This document shows positions 18,575 through 28,823 of a DNA stretch of 49,837 bases, one piece after another; position 1 is the stretch's first letter, and each line of letters opens with the position of its first letter. Origin of the DNA: Sphingomicrobium sp. GTDB taxonomy: Bacteria > Pseudomonadota > Alphaproteobacteria > Sphingomonadales > Sphingomonadaceae. The stretch covers positions 1 through 49,837 of the forward strand of contig JAUJOV010000016.1 of the NCBI GenBank assembly GCA_030447545.1, read 5' to 3'. The notes beneath the pieces were generated by a model, which saw only the letters and a list, made by a program, of their open reading frames with translations, had not been told where the DNA came from and did not search any database. Made by a program: the position numbers and the translations under genes.

Positions 18575-19340
18575 ATGGCCGGCGGGCGAGCTGGCCGACC
18601 ATCGACTTCAAGGTGCGGGCGTCCTCCAGGGCAGCCCCATGGATGTCGTTGTTGAAATAGCACCAGACGCTGCGACCCTGGCGTGATTGCTCGGCGATCC
18701 AGTCGGTCCATTCGAGCAGCGCCTCGTCGGCATAGCGCCCCCAATATTTGCCCGCCGCGCCATGGAAGCGGACGTAGGCGGTGCGGCCGCTCGCCCAGCG
18801 CGGCGAGGCCAGGCCCTTCAGATCATGGGCGACGAAGCCGGTGTTGTAGCGGTCGAGCAGCGCGAGGACGTCCTCGTCGTACCAGCTCCTGTGGCGGAAC
18901 TCGACGACCTGCTCGAGGTCGCTGGGAAGCCGCTTCAGAAAGGCTTCGAGGCGCTCCACGTCTTTGTGGAGGCTCGGCGGAAGCTGGTAGAGCAGCGGGC
19001 CCAGCGTTTCGCCGAGCGGCCGCGCGAGTGCGATGAACCGCTCGAGCGGCTCCTCGCAGTCGATCAGCTTCTTCATGTGGGTGATGAAGCGGTTGACCTT
19101 GACCGCGTAGCGGAACCCCGGCGGGGCCTTGTCGCGCCAGCCGGTGAAGGTGGCTTCCAGGGGCACTCGGTAGAAGCTCGCGTTGATCTCGACCGTGTCG
19201 AAGTCCTCGGCGTAGCGCTCGAACCAGCGCTTCTGGGGAAGGCCTTCGGGATAGAAGATGCCGCGCCAGTGCTTGTAGACCCAGCCGGAGCAGCCGACGT
19301 GGACCAGGGGCGATCGGCTGGAAACTCTTGTGTCCTGCAT
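18573..19340 (-). CDS. DUF72 family protein (YecE-like)
   Basis: 255 residues from the ATG at 19340. The upstream extension to 19565 is the antisense of a Gln-rich region and is rejected. Family signatures: VHVGCSGWVYKHWRGIFYP near the start, FDTVEINASFYRVP, FRYAVKVNRFITH, LGPLLYQLPP, VVEFRHRSWY, AYVRFHGAAGKYWG, and CYFNNDIHGAALEDA near the end. The fold is a TIM barrel; biochemical function is not established. Its start is only 40 bp from the divergent L,D-transpeptidase start. Confidence 0.88.
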   Translation of the reverse strand: MQDTRVSSRSPLVHVGCSGWVYKHWRGIFYPEGLPQKRWFERYAEDFDTVEINASFYRVPLEATFTGWRDKAPPGFRYAVKVNRFITHMKKLIDCEEPLERFIALARPLGETLGPLLYQLPPSLHKDVERLEAFLKRLPSDLEQVVEFRHRSWYDEDVLALLDRYNTGFVAHDLKGLASPRWASGRTAYVRFHGAAGKYWGRYADEALLEWTDWIAEQSRQGRSVWCYFNNDIHGAALEDARTLKSMVGQLARRP

Positions 19341-19380
19341 CGTTGCAACCACGAACCATCGTCCCTCCGGGAGAGTTGCC

Positions 19381-20517
19381 TTGCGTATTGTCCTTCCTTC
19401 GATTGCCGTCCTTGCCCTGGCCACGGCGGGCGCGGTTGCCCAGCAGCCCCAGCAGCCCCAGCAGTCCCCGCAGTCCGGCCAGTCCGCGCAGCCCGGGCAG
19501 TCGGCGCCGTCCGCCGGCTCCGGCTGGGTGCCGCCCGGCAGCCCGGGATCGCCGATCGACGCCACCTTCTTCCATGCGCAGGTGCTGATGTCGGCTCACG
19601 GCTTCTCGCCAGGGGTGATCGACGGCAAGGAAGGGCAATCGTTCAAGCTCGCGCTAAAGAGCTTCCAGGAGGCGCGCGGGCTCAAGCCCACCGGCGAGCT
19701 CGATGCCGAGACCAAGCGTGCGCTGCTTTCGGCCAACCGGCCCTCGACCATCATGGCGCGCCTCGGCCCCGATGACCTGAGGCACCAATATGTCTATCCG
19801 TTCCCCGAGGAGCCCGAGGAGCAGGCCGAAGCGAACTTCCTCGGCTACCGCAACATGCTCGAGAAGCTCGCCGAGCGGTATCATACGACGCCCGCGACGA
19901 TCGTCGCGCTCAACGGCCCGGACAAGAAGATCGGGCCCGGGCAGACACTTCGGCTGCCCAACGTGGTGCCGAGCTCACGCGATTATGCGGGCGTTCCGGG
20001 CAATGGCGGGAGCGTGATGAACGCGCTCAACGTCGACGCCAAGCAGCCGCAGGGCGACTATGTCGTGGTCGACAAGAGCGAGGGCGTGCTCAAGGTCTAT
20101 CGCGGCTCGGTTCCGGGCGAGAAAGGCGAGAAGGCCAAGCAAGGCGAGGGCGGCCGGCAGGATGCGCGTCAGCTCGTCGCCGCCTTCCCGGTGACGATGG
20201 GCTCACGCCAGTATCCGCTGCCGATCGGCCGCTGGAAGGCGACGACCTATGCCTTCCTGCCGCCGTTCAACTATCAGCCGGCGCTGCTCAACAACCCCAA
20301 GGCCGATGAAGACCTGAAACTGCCGCCGGGCCCCAACGGGCCGGTCGGCGTCGCCTGGCTCGACCTGACCAAGGAGCATTACGGGATCCACGGCACCGAT
20401 GAGCCGCAGACCATCGGGCGCGCGGAATCGAGCGGCTGCATCCGGATGACCAACTGGGACGTGATGCGCCTCTCCCGGATGATGAAGCCGGGCTTCACGG
20501 CGATCTTCCAGGCATAG
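19381..20517 (+). CDS. L,D-transpeptidase (YkuD domain) with peptidoglycan-binding and LysM-like regions
   Basis: 378 residues from a TTG at 19381, chosen because GGGAGAG lies about 6 nt upstream and it opens a signal peptide (LRIVLPSIAVLALATAGAVA). In order: a Gln/Pro/Ser-rich linker; a peptidoglycan-binding_1 domain (FHAQVLMSAHGFSPGVIDG, SFKLALKSFQEARGL); a LysM-like segment (YRNMLEKLAERYHTTPATIVALN); and a YkuD catalytic domain with HGTDEPQTIG and the active-site SSGCIRM cysteine motif. Expected role: 3-3 peptidoglycan cross-links or attachment of outer-membrane proteins to the wall in the periplasm. It is followed 6 nt later by an M23 peptidase gene, consistent with a wall-remodelling pair. 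Confidence 0.9.
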   Translation: MRIVLPSIAVLALATAGAVAQQPQQPQQSPQSGQSAQPGQSAPSAGSGWVPPGSPGSPIDATFFHAQVLMSAHGFSPGVIDGKEGQSFKLALKSFQEARGLKPTGELDAETKRALLSANRPSTIMARLGPDDLRHQYVYPFPEEPEEQAEANFLGYRNMLEKLAERYHTTPATIVALNGPDKKIGPGQTLRLPNVVPSSRDYAGVPGNGGSVMNALNVDAKQPQGDYVVVDKSEGVLKVYRGSVPGEKGEKAKQGEGGRQDARQLVAAFPVTMGSRQYPLPIGRWKATTYAFLPPFNYQPALLNNPKADEDLKLPPGPNGPVGVAWLDLTKEHYGIHGTDEPQTIGRAESSGCIRMTNWDVMRLSRMMKPGFTAIFQA

Positions 20518-20523
20518 CCCACG

Positions 20524-21168
20524 ATGGGGAAGGTCTTCGCGGTCACCTCCACCGCGGTCGTCACCGCGATCCTGACCAGCGCGGTGTGGATCTTCGCCTA
20601 CAACATCGGCATGGTTCCAACGGCCGAAGAACGCAAGGTCGACAGCGCGGGCCAGAAGATCGTCGTCGATGCCGGAGCGCAGCCGCCGGTCACGCTGGCC
20701 GAAGGCATCATCGTCGGCCCCGCCGGGCTTGCAATCCCGGTCCAGGGCGTCAGGCCCGAGCAGCTGGTCGACACGTTCACGCAGGCGCGGGCCGGCGGAG
20801 CGCGCCGGCACGACGCGATCGACATCATGGCGCCGCACGGCACTCCGGTGCTCGCGGCGGCCAATGGAACCGTCGAGAAGCTGTTCTACTCGCAGGGCGG
20901 CGGCGGGCTCACCGTCTACGTGCGCTCGCCGGACACGCGCTGGAGCTATTATTACGCCCACCTGGCAAGCTATGCGCCCGGCCTTGCCGAGGGGCAGAGG
21001 GTGAGGCGCGGGCAGCTGCTCGGCCGCGTCGGCTCGACCGGCAATGCCAACCCTTCGGGCCCGCACCTCCACTTCGCGATCAACCGGATGGAGGCCGGCG
21101 AGAAGTGGCATGGCGGAAGCCCGGTGAACCCCTATGCGTTGCTTGCGAGCAGGAGGGCCAGCGGCTAG
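20524..21168 (+). CDS. M23 family metallopeptidase (LytM domain)
   Basis: 214 residues with a single N-terminal membrane anchor or signal (VFAVTSTAVVTAILTSAVWIFAY). The zinc site is visible: HDAIDIMAPHGTPV (HxxxD) and HLHF at the C-terminal side, with GRVGSTGNANPSGP between. Known role of the fold: cleaving peptide cross-bridges of peptidoglycan, or acting as a degenerate activator; here all metal ligands are present. It is co-directional with the L,D-transpeptidase gene 6 nt upstream. Confidence 0.88.
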   Translation: MGKVFAVTSTAVVTAILTSAVWIFAYNIGMVPTAEERKVDSAGQKIVVDAGAQPPVTLAEGIIVGPAGLAIPVQGVRPEQLVDTFTQARAGGARRHDAIDIMAPHGTPVLAAANGTVEKLFYSQGGGGLTVYVRSPDTRWSYYYAHLASYAPGLAEGQRVRRGQLLGRVGSTGNANPSGPHLHFAINRMEAGEKWHGGSPVNPYALLASRRASG

Positions 21169-21210
21169 AGCCGCGCCACTCCTTTCCAACTCCGTACGAA
21201 CAGGCGATCC

Positions 21211-21774
21211 ATGAAGATCAGCGGCGTGGACATCCGTCCCGGCAACATCATCGAATATGAAGGCGGCATCTGGCGCGCGGTGAAGATCCAGCACACCCAG
21301 CCCGGCAAGGGCGGCGCCTACATGCAGGTCGAGATGAAGAACCTCATGGATGGCCGCAAGACCAACGTGCGCTTCCGCAGCGCCGAGACGGTCGAGCGGG
21401 TGCGGCTCGACACCAAGGACTTCCAGTTCCTCTACCACGACGACGACATGCTCGTGTTCATGGACACGCAGACCTACGACCAGGTGTCGCTGCCCAAGGA
21501 CCTGCTCGGCGAGGCCGCGGAATTCCTCCAGGACGGGATGGACGTGGTGATGGAGCTCTACAACGAGCGGCCGATCTCGGTTCAGCTGCCCGACCAGATC
21601 GAAGCGACGATCGTCGAGGCCGACGCGGTGGTGAAGGGCCAGACGGCGAGCTCGAGCTACAAGCCGGCAGTGCTCGACAATGGCGTTCGGGTGATGGTCC
21701 CGCCGCATATCGCGAGCGGAACGCGGATCGTCGTCGACGTCTACAACCGGGAATATGTGAGAAGGGCGGAGTAG
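21211..21774 (+). CDS. efp: Translation elongation factor P
   Basis: 187 residues, full length. It has the three beta domains ([18 protein letters not shown], then the tip loop [30 protein letters not shown], and C-terminal [18 protein letters not shown]). Lys in PGKGGA is the position modified by EpmA in many bacteria. It rescues ribosomes stalled on polyproline; the proline-rich outer-membrane protein 3 kb upstream would be a likely client. The stop is 3 nt from the suhB start. Confidence 0.95.
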   Translation: MKISGVDIRPGNIIEYEGGIWRAVKIQHTQPGKGGAYMQVEMKNLMDGRKTNVRFRSAETVERVRLDTKDFQFLYHDDDMLVFMDTQTYDQVSLPKDLLGEAAEFLQDGMDVVMELYNERPISVQLPDQIEATIVEADAVVKGQTASSSYKPAVLDNGVRVMVPPHIASGTRIVVDVYNREYVRRAE

Positions 21775-21777
21775 GCA

Positions 21778-22590
21778 TTGGTCGCCCACTCCGGCCTGAT
21801 CACGGTGATGGAGCGCGCCGTCCGCAAGGCGGCGCCGCGGCTCCGGCGCGACTTCGGCGAAGTCGAGCAGCTCCAGGTCAGCCGCAAGGGCCCCGCGGAC
21901 TTCGTTTCCATGGCCGACAAGCGCGCGGAGCAGACGCTCGTCGACGAGCTTCGAACAGCGCGGCCGGACTGGGGCCTGCTGGTCGAGGAGGCCGGAGCGA
22001 TCGAAGGCAATCCCGCCAAGCCGCGGTGGATCGTCGATCCGCTCGACGGCACGACCAACTTCCTTCACGGAATCCCCCATTTCTCGATCTCGATCGCGGT
22101 CGAGGAGAAGCGGCCCGACGGGCGCAGCGAAATCACCCACGGGCTGATCTATCAGCCACTGACCGACGAGAGCTACTGGGCCGAGAAGGGCCGCGGCGCC
22201 TGGCTCCAGGACCGGCGCCTGAGGGTCGGTGCGCGCCGCGACCTTGCCGACTGCGTGATCGGCACCGGAATCCCGCACTGCGCACGAGGCAACCCGGAAA
22301 GCTGGGCGAAGATCTACGAGGCCGTCGGCCCCGAGGTCGCGGGCGTTCGCCGCTTCGGCTCCGCCGCGCTCGACCTTGCCTGGGTCGCGGCCGGCCGGAT
22401 GGACGGCTTCTGGGAGGACGAGCTCGACCTGTGGGACACGGCCGCCGGAGTGCTTCTGGTGCGCGAGGCGGGCGGCTTCGTCAGCGATTATCGTGGTGCC
22501 GACCGGTCGTTCGAGCGGCGCGAATATATCGCTGCCTCGGGATCAATCCACAGCCGGCTCCAGAAGCTGATCGCCGGCGCGCTCCGGTAG
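21778..22590 (+). CDS. suhB: Inositol-1-monophosphatase family protein
   Basis: 270 residues from a TTG at 21778 with a GGAG just upstream inside the efp end. Metal-binding motifs: WIVDPLDGTTNFLHGIP and ELDLWDTAAGVLLVREAGG. The N-terminus (GLITVMERAVRKAAPRLRRDFGEVEQL) is typical of alphaproteobacterial SuhB. Role: hydrolysis of inositol monophosphates or, in E. coli, an RNA polymerase-associated factor for rRNA synthesis. Which applies here cannot be told. It is coupled with efp. Confidence 0.88.
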   Translation: MVAHSGLITVMERAVRKAAPRLRRDFGEVEQLQVSRKGPADFVSMADKRAEQTLVDELRTARPDWGLLVEEAGAIEGNPAKPRWIVDPLDGTTNFLHGIPHFSISIAVEEKRPDGRSEITHGLIYQPLTDESYWAEKGRGAWLQDRRLRVGARRDLADCVIGTGIPHCARGNPESWAKIYEAVGPEVAGVRRFGSAALDLAWVAAGRMDGFWEDELDLWDTAAGVLLVREAGGFVSDYRGADRSFERREYIAASGSIHSRLQKLIAGALR

Positions 22591-22647
22591 CCTTCTCCTC
22601 GCTCACTCCCTCACCCTCCCATCTCCGCTTCGCGGTGACGGGCCCCT

Positions 22648-22676
22648 CCCTCTCCCCCTCCCCCAAGGGGAGAGGG
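22648..22676. repeat. REP-like palindrome between suhB and nuoA
   Basis: A 10-bp perfect inverted repeat (CCCTCTCCCC 22648-22657, GGGGAGAGGG 22667-22676) lies within a pyrimidine-rich stretch from about 22591 to 22680. The composition and layout resemble the larger element at 32400-32508. It may also stop suhB transcription. No gene is visible in the 158 nt before nuoA. Confidence 0.6.
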
Positions 22677-22748
22677 GCCTCAGACGGTTGCTAGGCGCTA
22701 CTCGCTGCCCTAAAGCGCCGCCAAGTCTCGAGCCCCCGGGAGTTCCCC

Positions 22749-23126
22749 TTGTCCAGCGTCGCCGCCGGATATCTGCCGATCCTCATCTTCCTTGGCATCG
22801 CCCTGACGCTGTCCTTCGGCTTCGTGGTGGTGCCGATGCTGGTCTCGCGCCTGACCGGAGCGCATGCGCCCAATCCGCAGAAGCTCCAGGAATATGAGTG
22901 CGGGTTCCCCGCGTTCGAGGATGCGCGCGCGCAGTTCGACGTGCGCTTCTATCTGGTCGCGATCCTGTTCATCATCTTCGACCTGGAGGCGGCATTCCTG
23001 TTCCCCTGGGCGGTGACGCTCGATTTCACGCGCCTGTCGGGCTGGGTCGCGATGATGATCTTCCTCGCCGAGCTTGGGCTTGGCCTGGCTTATGCGTGGA
23101 AGAAGGGAGCTCTCGAATGGGAGTGA
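22749..23126 (+). CDS. nuoA: NADH-quinone oxidoreductase subunit A
   Basis: First gene of the complex I operon. 125 residues from a TTG at 22749. Three membrane helices, with the family motif [36 protein letters not shown]. It lies in the membrane arm near the quinone site. No good ribosome-binding site is seen before the TTG. The 3' end overlaps nuoB by 10 nt. Confidence 0.93.
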   Translation: MSSVAAGYLPILIFLGIALTLSFGFVVVPMLVSRLTGAHAPNPQKLQEYECGFPAFEDARAQFDVRFYLVAILFIIFDLEAAFLFPWAVTLDFTRLSGWVAMMIFLAELGLGLAYAWKKGALEWE

Positions 23127-23698
23127 TGCTGAGCCCGCGCGAGAACCGCGAGCCGACCGAGGAGGAGCTGGCGCGGGCCGCCGGGCTGGTCCCGGGGTCC
23201 GTGGACATGAAGCTGCTCGAGGAGATGCGCGAGGAGCTCGACAACAAGGGCTTCCTCGTCACTTCGACCGAGGACCTGTTCCAGTGGGCGCGAACCGGCT
23301 CCTTGTGGTGGATGACGTTCGGCCTCGCCTGCTGCGCGGTCGAGATGATGCAGATGTCGATGCCGCGCTACGACGCCGAGCGTTTTGGGTTCGCGCCGCG
23401 GGCCTCGCCGCGGCAATCGGACGTGATCATTGTTGCCGGCACCTTGTGCAACAAGATGGCTGCGCCGCTGAGGCGGGTCTACGACCAGATGAGCGAGCCG
23501 CGCTACGTGATCTCGATGGGCAGCTGCGCGAACGGCGGCGGCTATTATCACTACAGCTATTCGGTCGTGCGCGGCTGCGACCGGATCGTGCCGGTGGATA
23601 TCTACGTGCCCGGCTGCCCGCCGACCGCCGAGGCCTTGCTCTACGGCATCCTGCAGCTCCAGCGGAAGATGCGCCGCGAGGGGACGATCGAAAGGTGA
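23117..23698 (+). CDS. nuoB: NADH-quinone oxidoreductase subunit B
   Basis: 193 residues from ATG 23117, inside the nuoA end. Carries the N2 cluster ligands: [23 protein letters not shown] and [12 protein letters not shown]. Intact. It hands electrons to quinone in the peripheral arm. The stop overlaps the GTG start of nuoC. Confidence 0.95.
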   Translation: MGVMLSPRENREPTEEELARAAGLVPGSVDMKLLEEMREELDNKGFLVTSTEDLFQWARTGSLWWMTFGLACCAVEMMQMSMPRYDAERFGFAPRASPRQSDVIIVAGTLCNKMAAPLRRVYDQMSEPRYVISMGSCANGGGYYHYSYSVVRGCDRIVPVDIYVPGCPPTAEALLYGILQLQRKMRREGTIER

Positions 23699-24577
23699 GC
23701 GTCGTCAGCCACGTTCCCAGAACCGCGTCCGACGAGGGCGTGGTGGACGCGGCGAGGGCCGCGCTCGGCGACGCCTTGCTCGAGGCCAAGGAACAGGTCG
23801 GCGAGATCACGCTGACGGTTCCGCGCGAGAGCGTCGTCGATGTCTGCCGGACGCTCAGGGACACTCCGGGCCTCGAATATCAGCAGCTGATGGAGATCGC
23901 CGGGGTCGACTATCCCGAGCGCGCCCCAGCGGTTCGAGGTCGATTATCACTTGCTCTCGCTCACATTGAACCGCCGCATCCGGGTGAAGCTGACCGTCGA
24001 TGCGGACACTCCTGTGCCGAGCGTTACCGGGCTGTGGCCGGTCGCCGGCTGGCTCGAGCGCGAAGTGTTCGACCTCTACGGCGTGGCCTTCGCCGGCAAT
24101 CCCGACCTTCGCCGGATCCTCACCGACTACGGCTTTTCGGGCCACCCGATGCGCAAGGATTTCCCGCTGACCGGCCATGTCGAGCTTCGCTACTCGGAAG
24201 CCGAGAAGCGCGTGATCTACGAGCCGGTGAGCCTGCCGCAGGACTTTCGCACGTTCGACTTCCTGATGCCGTGGGAAGGGCCTGAGTACCGGCTTCCGGG
24301 CGACGAAAAGGCCGAAGGCGAGGCGCCCGGAGCACCGACGCAGGCGCGCGCCGACGGAGAACCGCCCCAGATGGAGGCGAGCTGCGGCCGCGACGCCGAA
24401 GACGGCCGACACGCCGGCCGATGCCGGCGGTGGCAAGCCCGCCACGAGCAGGCGCAGAAAGATGCCCGCAAGTCCAACGCGGCCAAGGCCGAGGAGGAAG
24501 TCAGCAAGGACAGCGGCGTGCCGGACCCCATGGTCACGGGCAGCGGCCGGCCGCCGGCCGGGCGGAGGCGCGCATGA
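23695..24577 (+). CDS. nuoC: NADH-quinone oxidoreductase subunit C with Ala/Lys-rich tail, frameshifted
   Basis: GTG at 23695 overlaps the nuoB stop. The first about 78 residues read [26 protein letters not shown] to DYPERA. One extra C in the C-run at 23924-23927 then shifts the frame; the continuation [48 protein letters not shown] is standard NuoC. After [14 protein letters not shown] comes a roughly 80-residue low-complexity tail rich in Ala, Lys and Glu ([21 protein letters not shown]), in which two more compensating shifts are likely near 24390 and 24440. Tails like this occur in some alphaproteobacterial NuoC proteins. The stop overlaps the nuoD ATG. Confidence 0.9.
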
Positions 24578-25829
24578 GCGGCGCGCGCACGGTGGAAGTC
24601 AGCCTCGGCGCTGGCGGCACGGGGACCGACATCGGCAGGCGCAGGACGAGGCGCCCGGCCCCGACGGCCCGGGCAATTACACGATCAACTTCGGGCCGCA
24701 GCACCCGGCCGCGCACGGCGTGCTTCGCCTGATCCTCGAGCTCGACGGCGAGATGGTCGAGCGCGTCGATCCGCACATCGGCCTGCTCCACCGCGGGACC
24801 GAGAAGCTGATCGAGTACAAGACCTACGCGCAGGCGCTGCCTTACTTCGACCGGCTCGATTATTGCTCGCCGATGTGCATGGAGCACAGCTTCGTGCTCG
24901 CGATCGAGAAACTGCTCGGGCTCGAGATCCCGCCGCGGGCGCAGTTCATCCGTACGCTGATGGCCGAGCTGACGCAGATCAAGAACCACATGCTCAACCT
25001 TGGCGCCCACATCATGGACGTGGGCGCGATGACGCCCAATTTGTGGCTGTTCGAGATCCGCGAGGATCTCATGCAGTTCTACGAGCGCGTGTCGGGCGCC
25101 CGGATGCACGCCAATTATTTTCGCGTGGGCGGGGTGCGCGAGGACCTGCCGGAGAAGCTGGTCGCGGACATGGCCGACTGGCTGGACACGCGCTTCAAGC
25201 TGTTCGAGGACGCGATTTCGCTGGTCGCCGACAACCGCATCTTCAAGCAGCGCAATGTCGACATCGGCGTGGTCAGCAAGGAGGACGCGATCGCCTGGGG
25301 CTTCTCCGGGCCGATGATCCGCGCGTCGGGCATACCGTGGGATCTGCGGCGCTCGCAGCCGTATGAGGTCTACGAGCAGCTCGAGTTCGACATCCCGATC
25401 GGCACCAATGGCGACTGCTACGACCGCTTCATGGTGCGGGTTGAGGAAGTGCGGCAGTCGGTGAAGATCGCCAAGCAGTGCATCCGCATGATGCCGACCG
25501 GCCCGATCGGCGCCAACAGCAAGGTGTTCCCGCCGCGGCGCGAGGAGATGAAGACCTCGATGGAGGCCTTGATCCACCACTTCAAGCTCTACACCGAAGG
25601 CTTCCACGTGCCCGCGGGCGAGGTGTATGTCGCGACCGAGAGCCCCAAGGGCGAGTTCGGCGTCTATCTCGTGGCGGACGGGACCAACCGTCCGTATCGC
25701 TGCAAGATCAGGCCGACGGGCTTTTCGCACCTGCAGGCCATGGACTTCATGATGAAGGGCCACATGCTCGCCGACGTGACGGCGGTGCTGAGCGCGATCG
25801 ACGTCGTGTTCGGGGAGGTCGACCGCTGA
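24574..25829 (+). CDS. nuoD: NADH-quinone oxidoreductase subunit D, frameshift near the N-terminus
   Basis: ATG 24574 ([20 protein letters not shown]). A frame change near 24640 leads into the conserved [35 protein letters not shown] and [13 protein letters not shown], and runs to the C-terminal FGEVDR. This is a 49-kDa-type subunit of about 418 residues lining the quinone cavity. The His of QHPAAHG and the downstream region are intact. The stop overlaps the ATG of nuoE. Confidence 0.93.
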
Positions 25830-26507
25830 TGGCCGGGCTGGGCGGGACTCATCGACGATCCCGAGATCTGCTCGCTGGGACGGGTTCGGTGGACGTTCGA
25901 GAATGGCGCGCCAGGCGCGCGAGATCACCGCGCGCCGTTCGGCGGGGCGGCAGGTGTCGGCGGTGATCGGGAGCGCACTGATGGCAGCGGCAGGTCGGGG
26001 CATCGACGCAGACGCAGGTCTGGCTGCCCATGCCGGTGATGGAGTTCGTCGCTCGTGAGCTTGAGACGAACAACATCCGAGGCCTCGAGGTCGCGAGATC
26101 ATCGCACGATATTCGGCGGGGCGGCAGGTGTCGGCGGTGCTCCCGTGCTGGTGTGATCGACGACGCCGCAGCTGGCGCGGTCCGACGAGGTGTTCGACGC
26201 CTGCTACAGCCGCGGGCTCAAGAAGTTCGTTGCGACGGCGGACGGGCTGTTCCGGGTGAGCGAGGTCGTGACCTTCGGCTGATGTTCAACACGCGCCGAT
26301 GGTCCAGATCAACGACGCAATTACGAGGACGACGCAGGAGAGCATGGGCGCAATCCTCGACGACGTGTTCGCGGCCTGCCGCAGCCGGGCTTCGCAGATC
26401 GGGCAGGCCAGCGACCGCCACCGGCCCGACCACGCTCAAAGATGACCGAGCGCAATTACGACTACCGCCAATGGCCCGCGATGGTGCCGCCGGAGGGGGG
26501 GGCGTGA
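25829..26507 (+). pseudogene. nuoE: NADH-quinone oxidoreductase subunit E, scrambled and frameshifted
   Basis: Pieces of the 24-kDa [2Fe-2S] subunit appear in order but in all three frames: RVRWTFEN, a first SAGRQVSAV, TQTQVWLPMPVMEFVAREL, a second RYSAGRQVSAVL, TTP..LARSDEVFDACYSRGLKK, TADGLFRVSEV, APMVQIND.NYEDD, SMGAILDD, GPTTLK and MTERNYDYRQW. The segment that should follow EVA (the FYTMYN / GRFHVQVCGTTPC part, with the first cluster cysteines) is replaced by the second SAGRQ copy, and ECLGTC is lost. As written no functional protein can be made. Length (679 nt) and position match a normal nuoE, so the sequence rather than the gene is probably damaged. Confidence 0.85.
25938..26139 (+). 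repeat. 28-bp direct repeat within nuoE
   Basis: Bases 25938-25965 and 26112-26139 are identical (beginning TTCGGCGGGGCGGCAGGTGT), with similar sequence just before both (GAGATCAC/T CGC). The copy at 26112 occupies the place where a different part of nuoE should stand. Confidence 0.85.
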
Positions 26508-26722
26508 TGGCTCTCCATCCGCACAAGAGCATGACCGCGATCCTCGAAGCGCTTGCCCGTTCTGGCCCAGGCGGAGTCCTGTTCGGGATGGGGATATTCA
26601 TGTCCTACGACGGCAACGGATGGAGCTGGAGCAGGATCATCACTTCCAACATGGCGCTGATCGTTGCCCTTCCGGTCGGGCTGGCATCCCTGATTGCCTA
26701 CGTTCGGGCAGGGAGGAGCTGA
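26507..26722 (+). CDS. Small membrane protein in the nuo operon
   Basis: 71 residues, ATG 26507 overlapping the nuoE TGA (TGATG). Starts [20 protein letters not shown], then two hydrophobic stretches ([13 protein letters not shown] and [20 protein letters not shown]). Not a canonical complex I subunit and not recognised. Overlap on both sides (its TGA shares a base with the next ATG) indicates co-translation. A lineage-specific assembly factor or accessory subunit is possible but speculative. Because the region is error-prone, the frame should be treated with care. Confidence 0.6.
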   Translation: MALHPHKSMTAILEALARSGPGGVLFGMGIFMSYDGNGWSWSRIITSNMALIVALPVGLASLIAYVRAGRS

Positions 26723-26861
26723 TGGAGCTGCTCGCAATCATCGTCGCCGTCGTCGCGGGATTCCTGATCCTCAAGTTCATCGGCGGGATGATCAAGTTCG
26801 CGGTGCTCGCGGTGGTCGCGATCATCCTCATGTACTTCCTGACCGGAGGCTTCGGATCCTG

Positions 26862-26862
<1 letters not shown>
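26722..26862 (+). CDS. 46-residue hydrophobic membrane protein in the nuo operon
   Basis: ATG 26722. The product is nearly all membrane-spanning: [20 protein letters not shown], then a lysine at KFAV and [15 protein letters not shown], so one or two short helices. It overlaps the upstream small gene and, by one base, the nuoF ATG. Unknown function; the location inside the operon suggests a link to the complex I membrane arm. Confidence 0.65.
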
Positions 26863-28158
<1,296 letters not shown>

Positions 28159-28159
<1 letters not shown>

Positions 28160-28823
28160 TGGCGACGCGATCATCATCGCGGCCGTCGCTGCGATCATCG
28201 CGCTGGTGCTGCTCGCCCGGCGTTCCGCACCATGCTGGAGGCACCCGGGTCCGCGAGGACGAAGAGACCACGACGATGCCATCATCATCATCATCGCCGT
28301 ACCCGGATCGTCATCGTCCGAGCGCGACGTGAGCCTGGTGCTGGCAAAGATCGGATCCTGCATGGCGCGACCCGTAGGTGGTCCGCCGTTGGCTCGATCT
28401 GCTCCCCGGCAGCCAGGCCGAAGAGGACTTCGTAGCAACGCGAGGGGCCCGCTCTCCGTCTGATGGACGAAGAGGACCGCGCCTCCCATTATGATGAGGA
28501 GTTGCGGCCTCTCGCGCTTTCGGCAGCCGCTCGCTGCTCGCGCGGCACCGGAGGCACGTTCGCTCGCTCCTGGTTTGAAGCCTTGGTTCAGCGATGCCCT
28601 CGGCAAGGAGGCGACCTTCGACAAACGGGCGATCATCCAGAACATCGGCCACTGATCGCGAACTGGACCGCTTCGCGATTTCCTGCGCTCTCCAGCCGGA
28701 TCAGATGAGGCTCGGCCGGCGATCGGCCATGCCTGCCGATGAGCAGTTGTACCAAGACGGGCAACGGGCCATTTTATCATCTGGCGAGCATGCAGGACGT
28801 CTTCGCAGGCGGGAGTCACGCTG
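28159..28823 (+). pseudogene. Unresolved stretch between nuoF and nuoG with broken small ORFs
   Basis: About 665 nt where a canonical operon has little or nothing. An ATG at 28159, one base correction away, opens a hydrophobic [19 protein letters not shown] segment like a small membrane protein. A related [11 protein letters not shown] piece follows at about 28274. From 28463 a hydrophilic MDEEDRASHYDEELRPL reading starts. Another frame reads KPWFSDALGKEATFDK to AIIQNIGH with a stop at 28653, and a third reads RDFLRSPAGSDEARPAIGHAC. These look like parts of one or two real small proteins broken by indels, but I recognise no family. Confidence 0.4.

Noticed and set aside
20203-22278. 691-codon minus-strand frame opposite the L,D-transpeptidase, M23, efp and suhB genes
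   Set aside because: It spans four well-supported plus-strand genes and is rich in Arg/His/Asp, typical of an antisense shadow.
28276-28305. Run of histidine codons (HHHHH) suggesting a tag or a metal-binding peptide
   Set aside because: It is one frame of an ATCATC run that reads IIIII in the membrane-like frame; no complete ORF supports the histidine reading.
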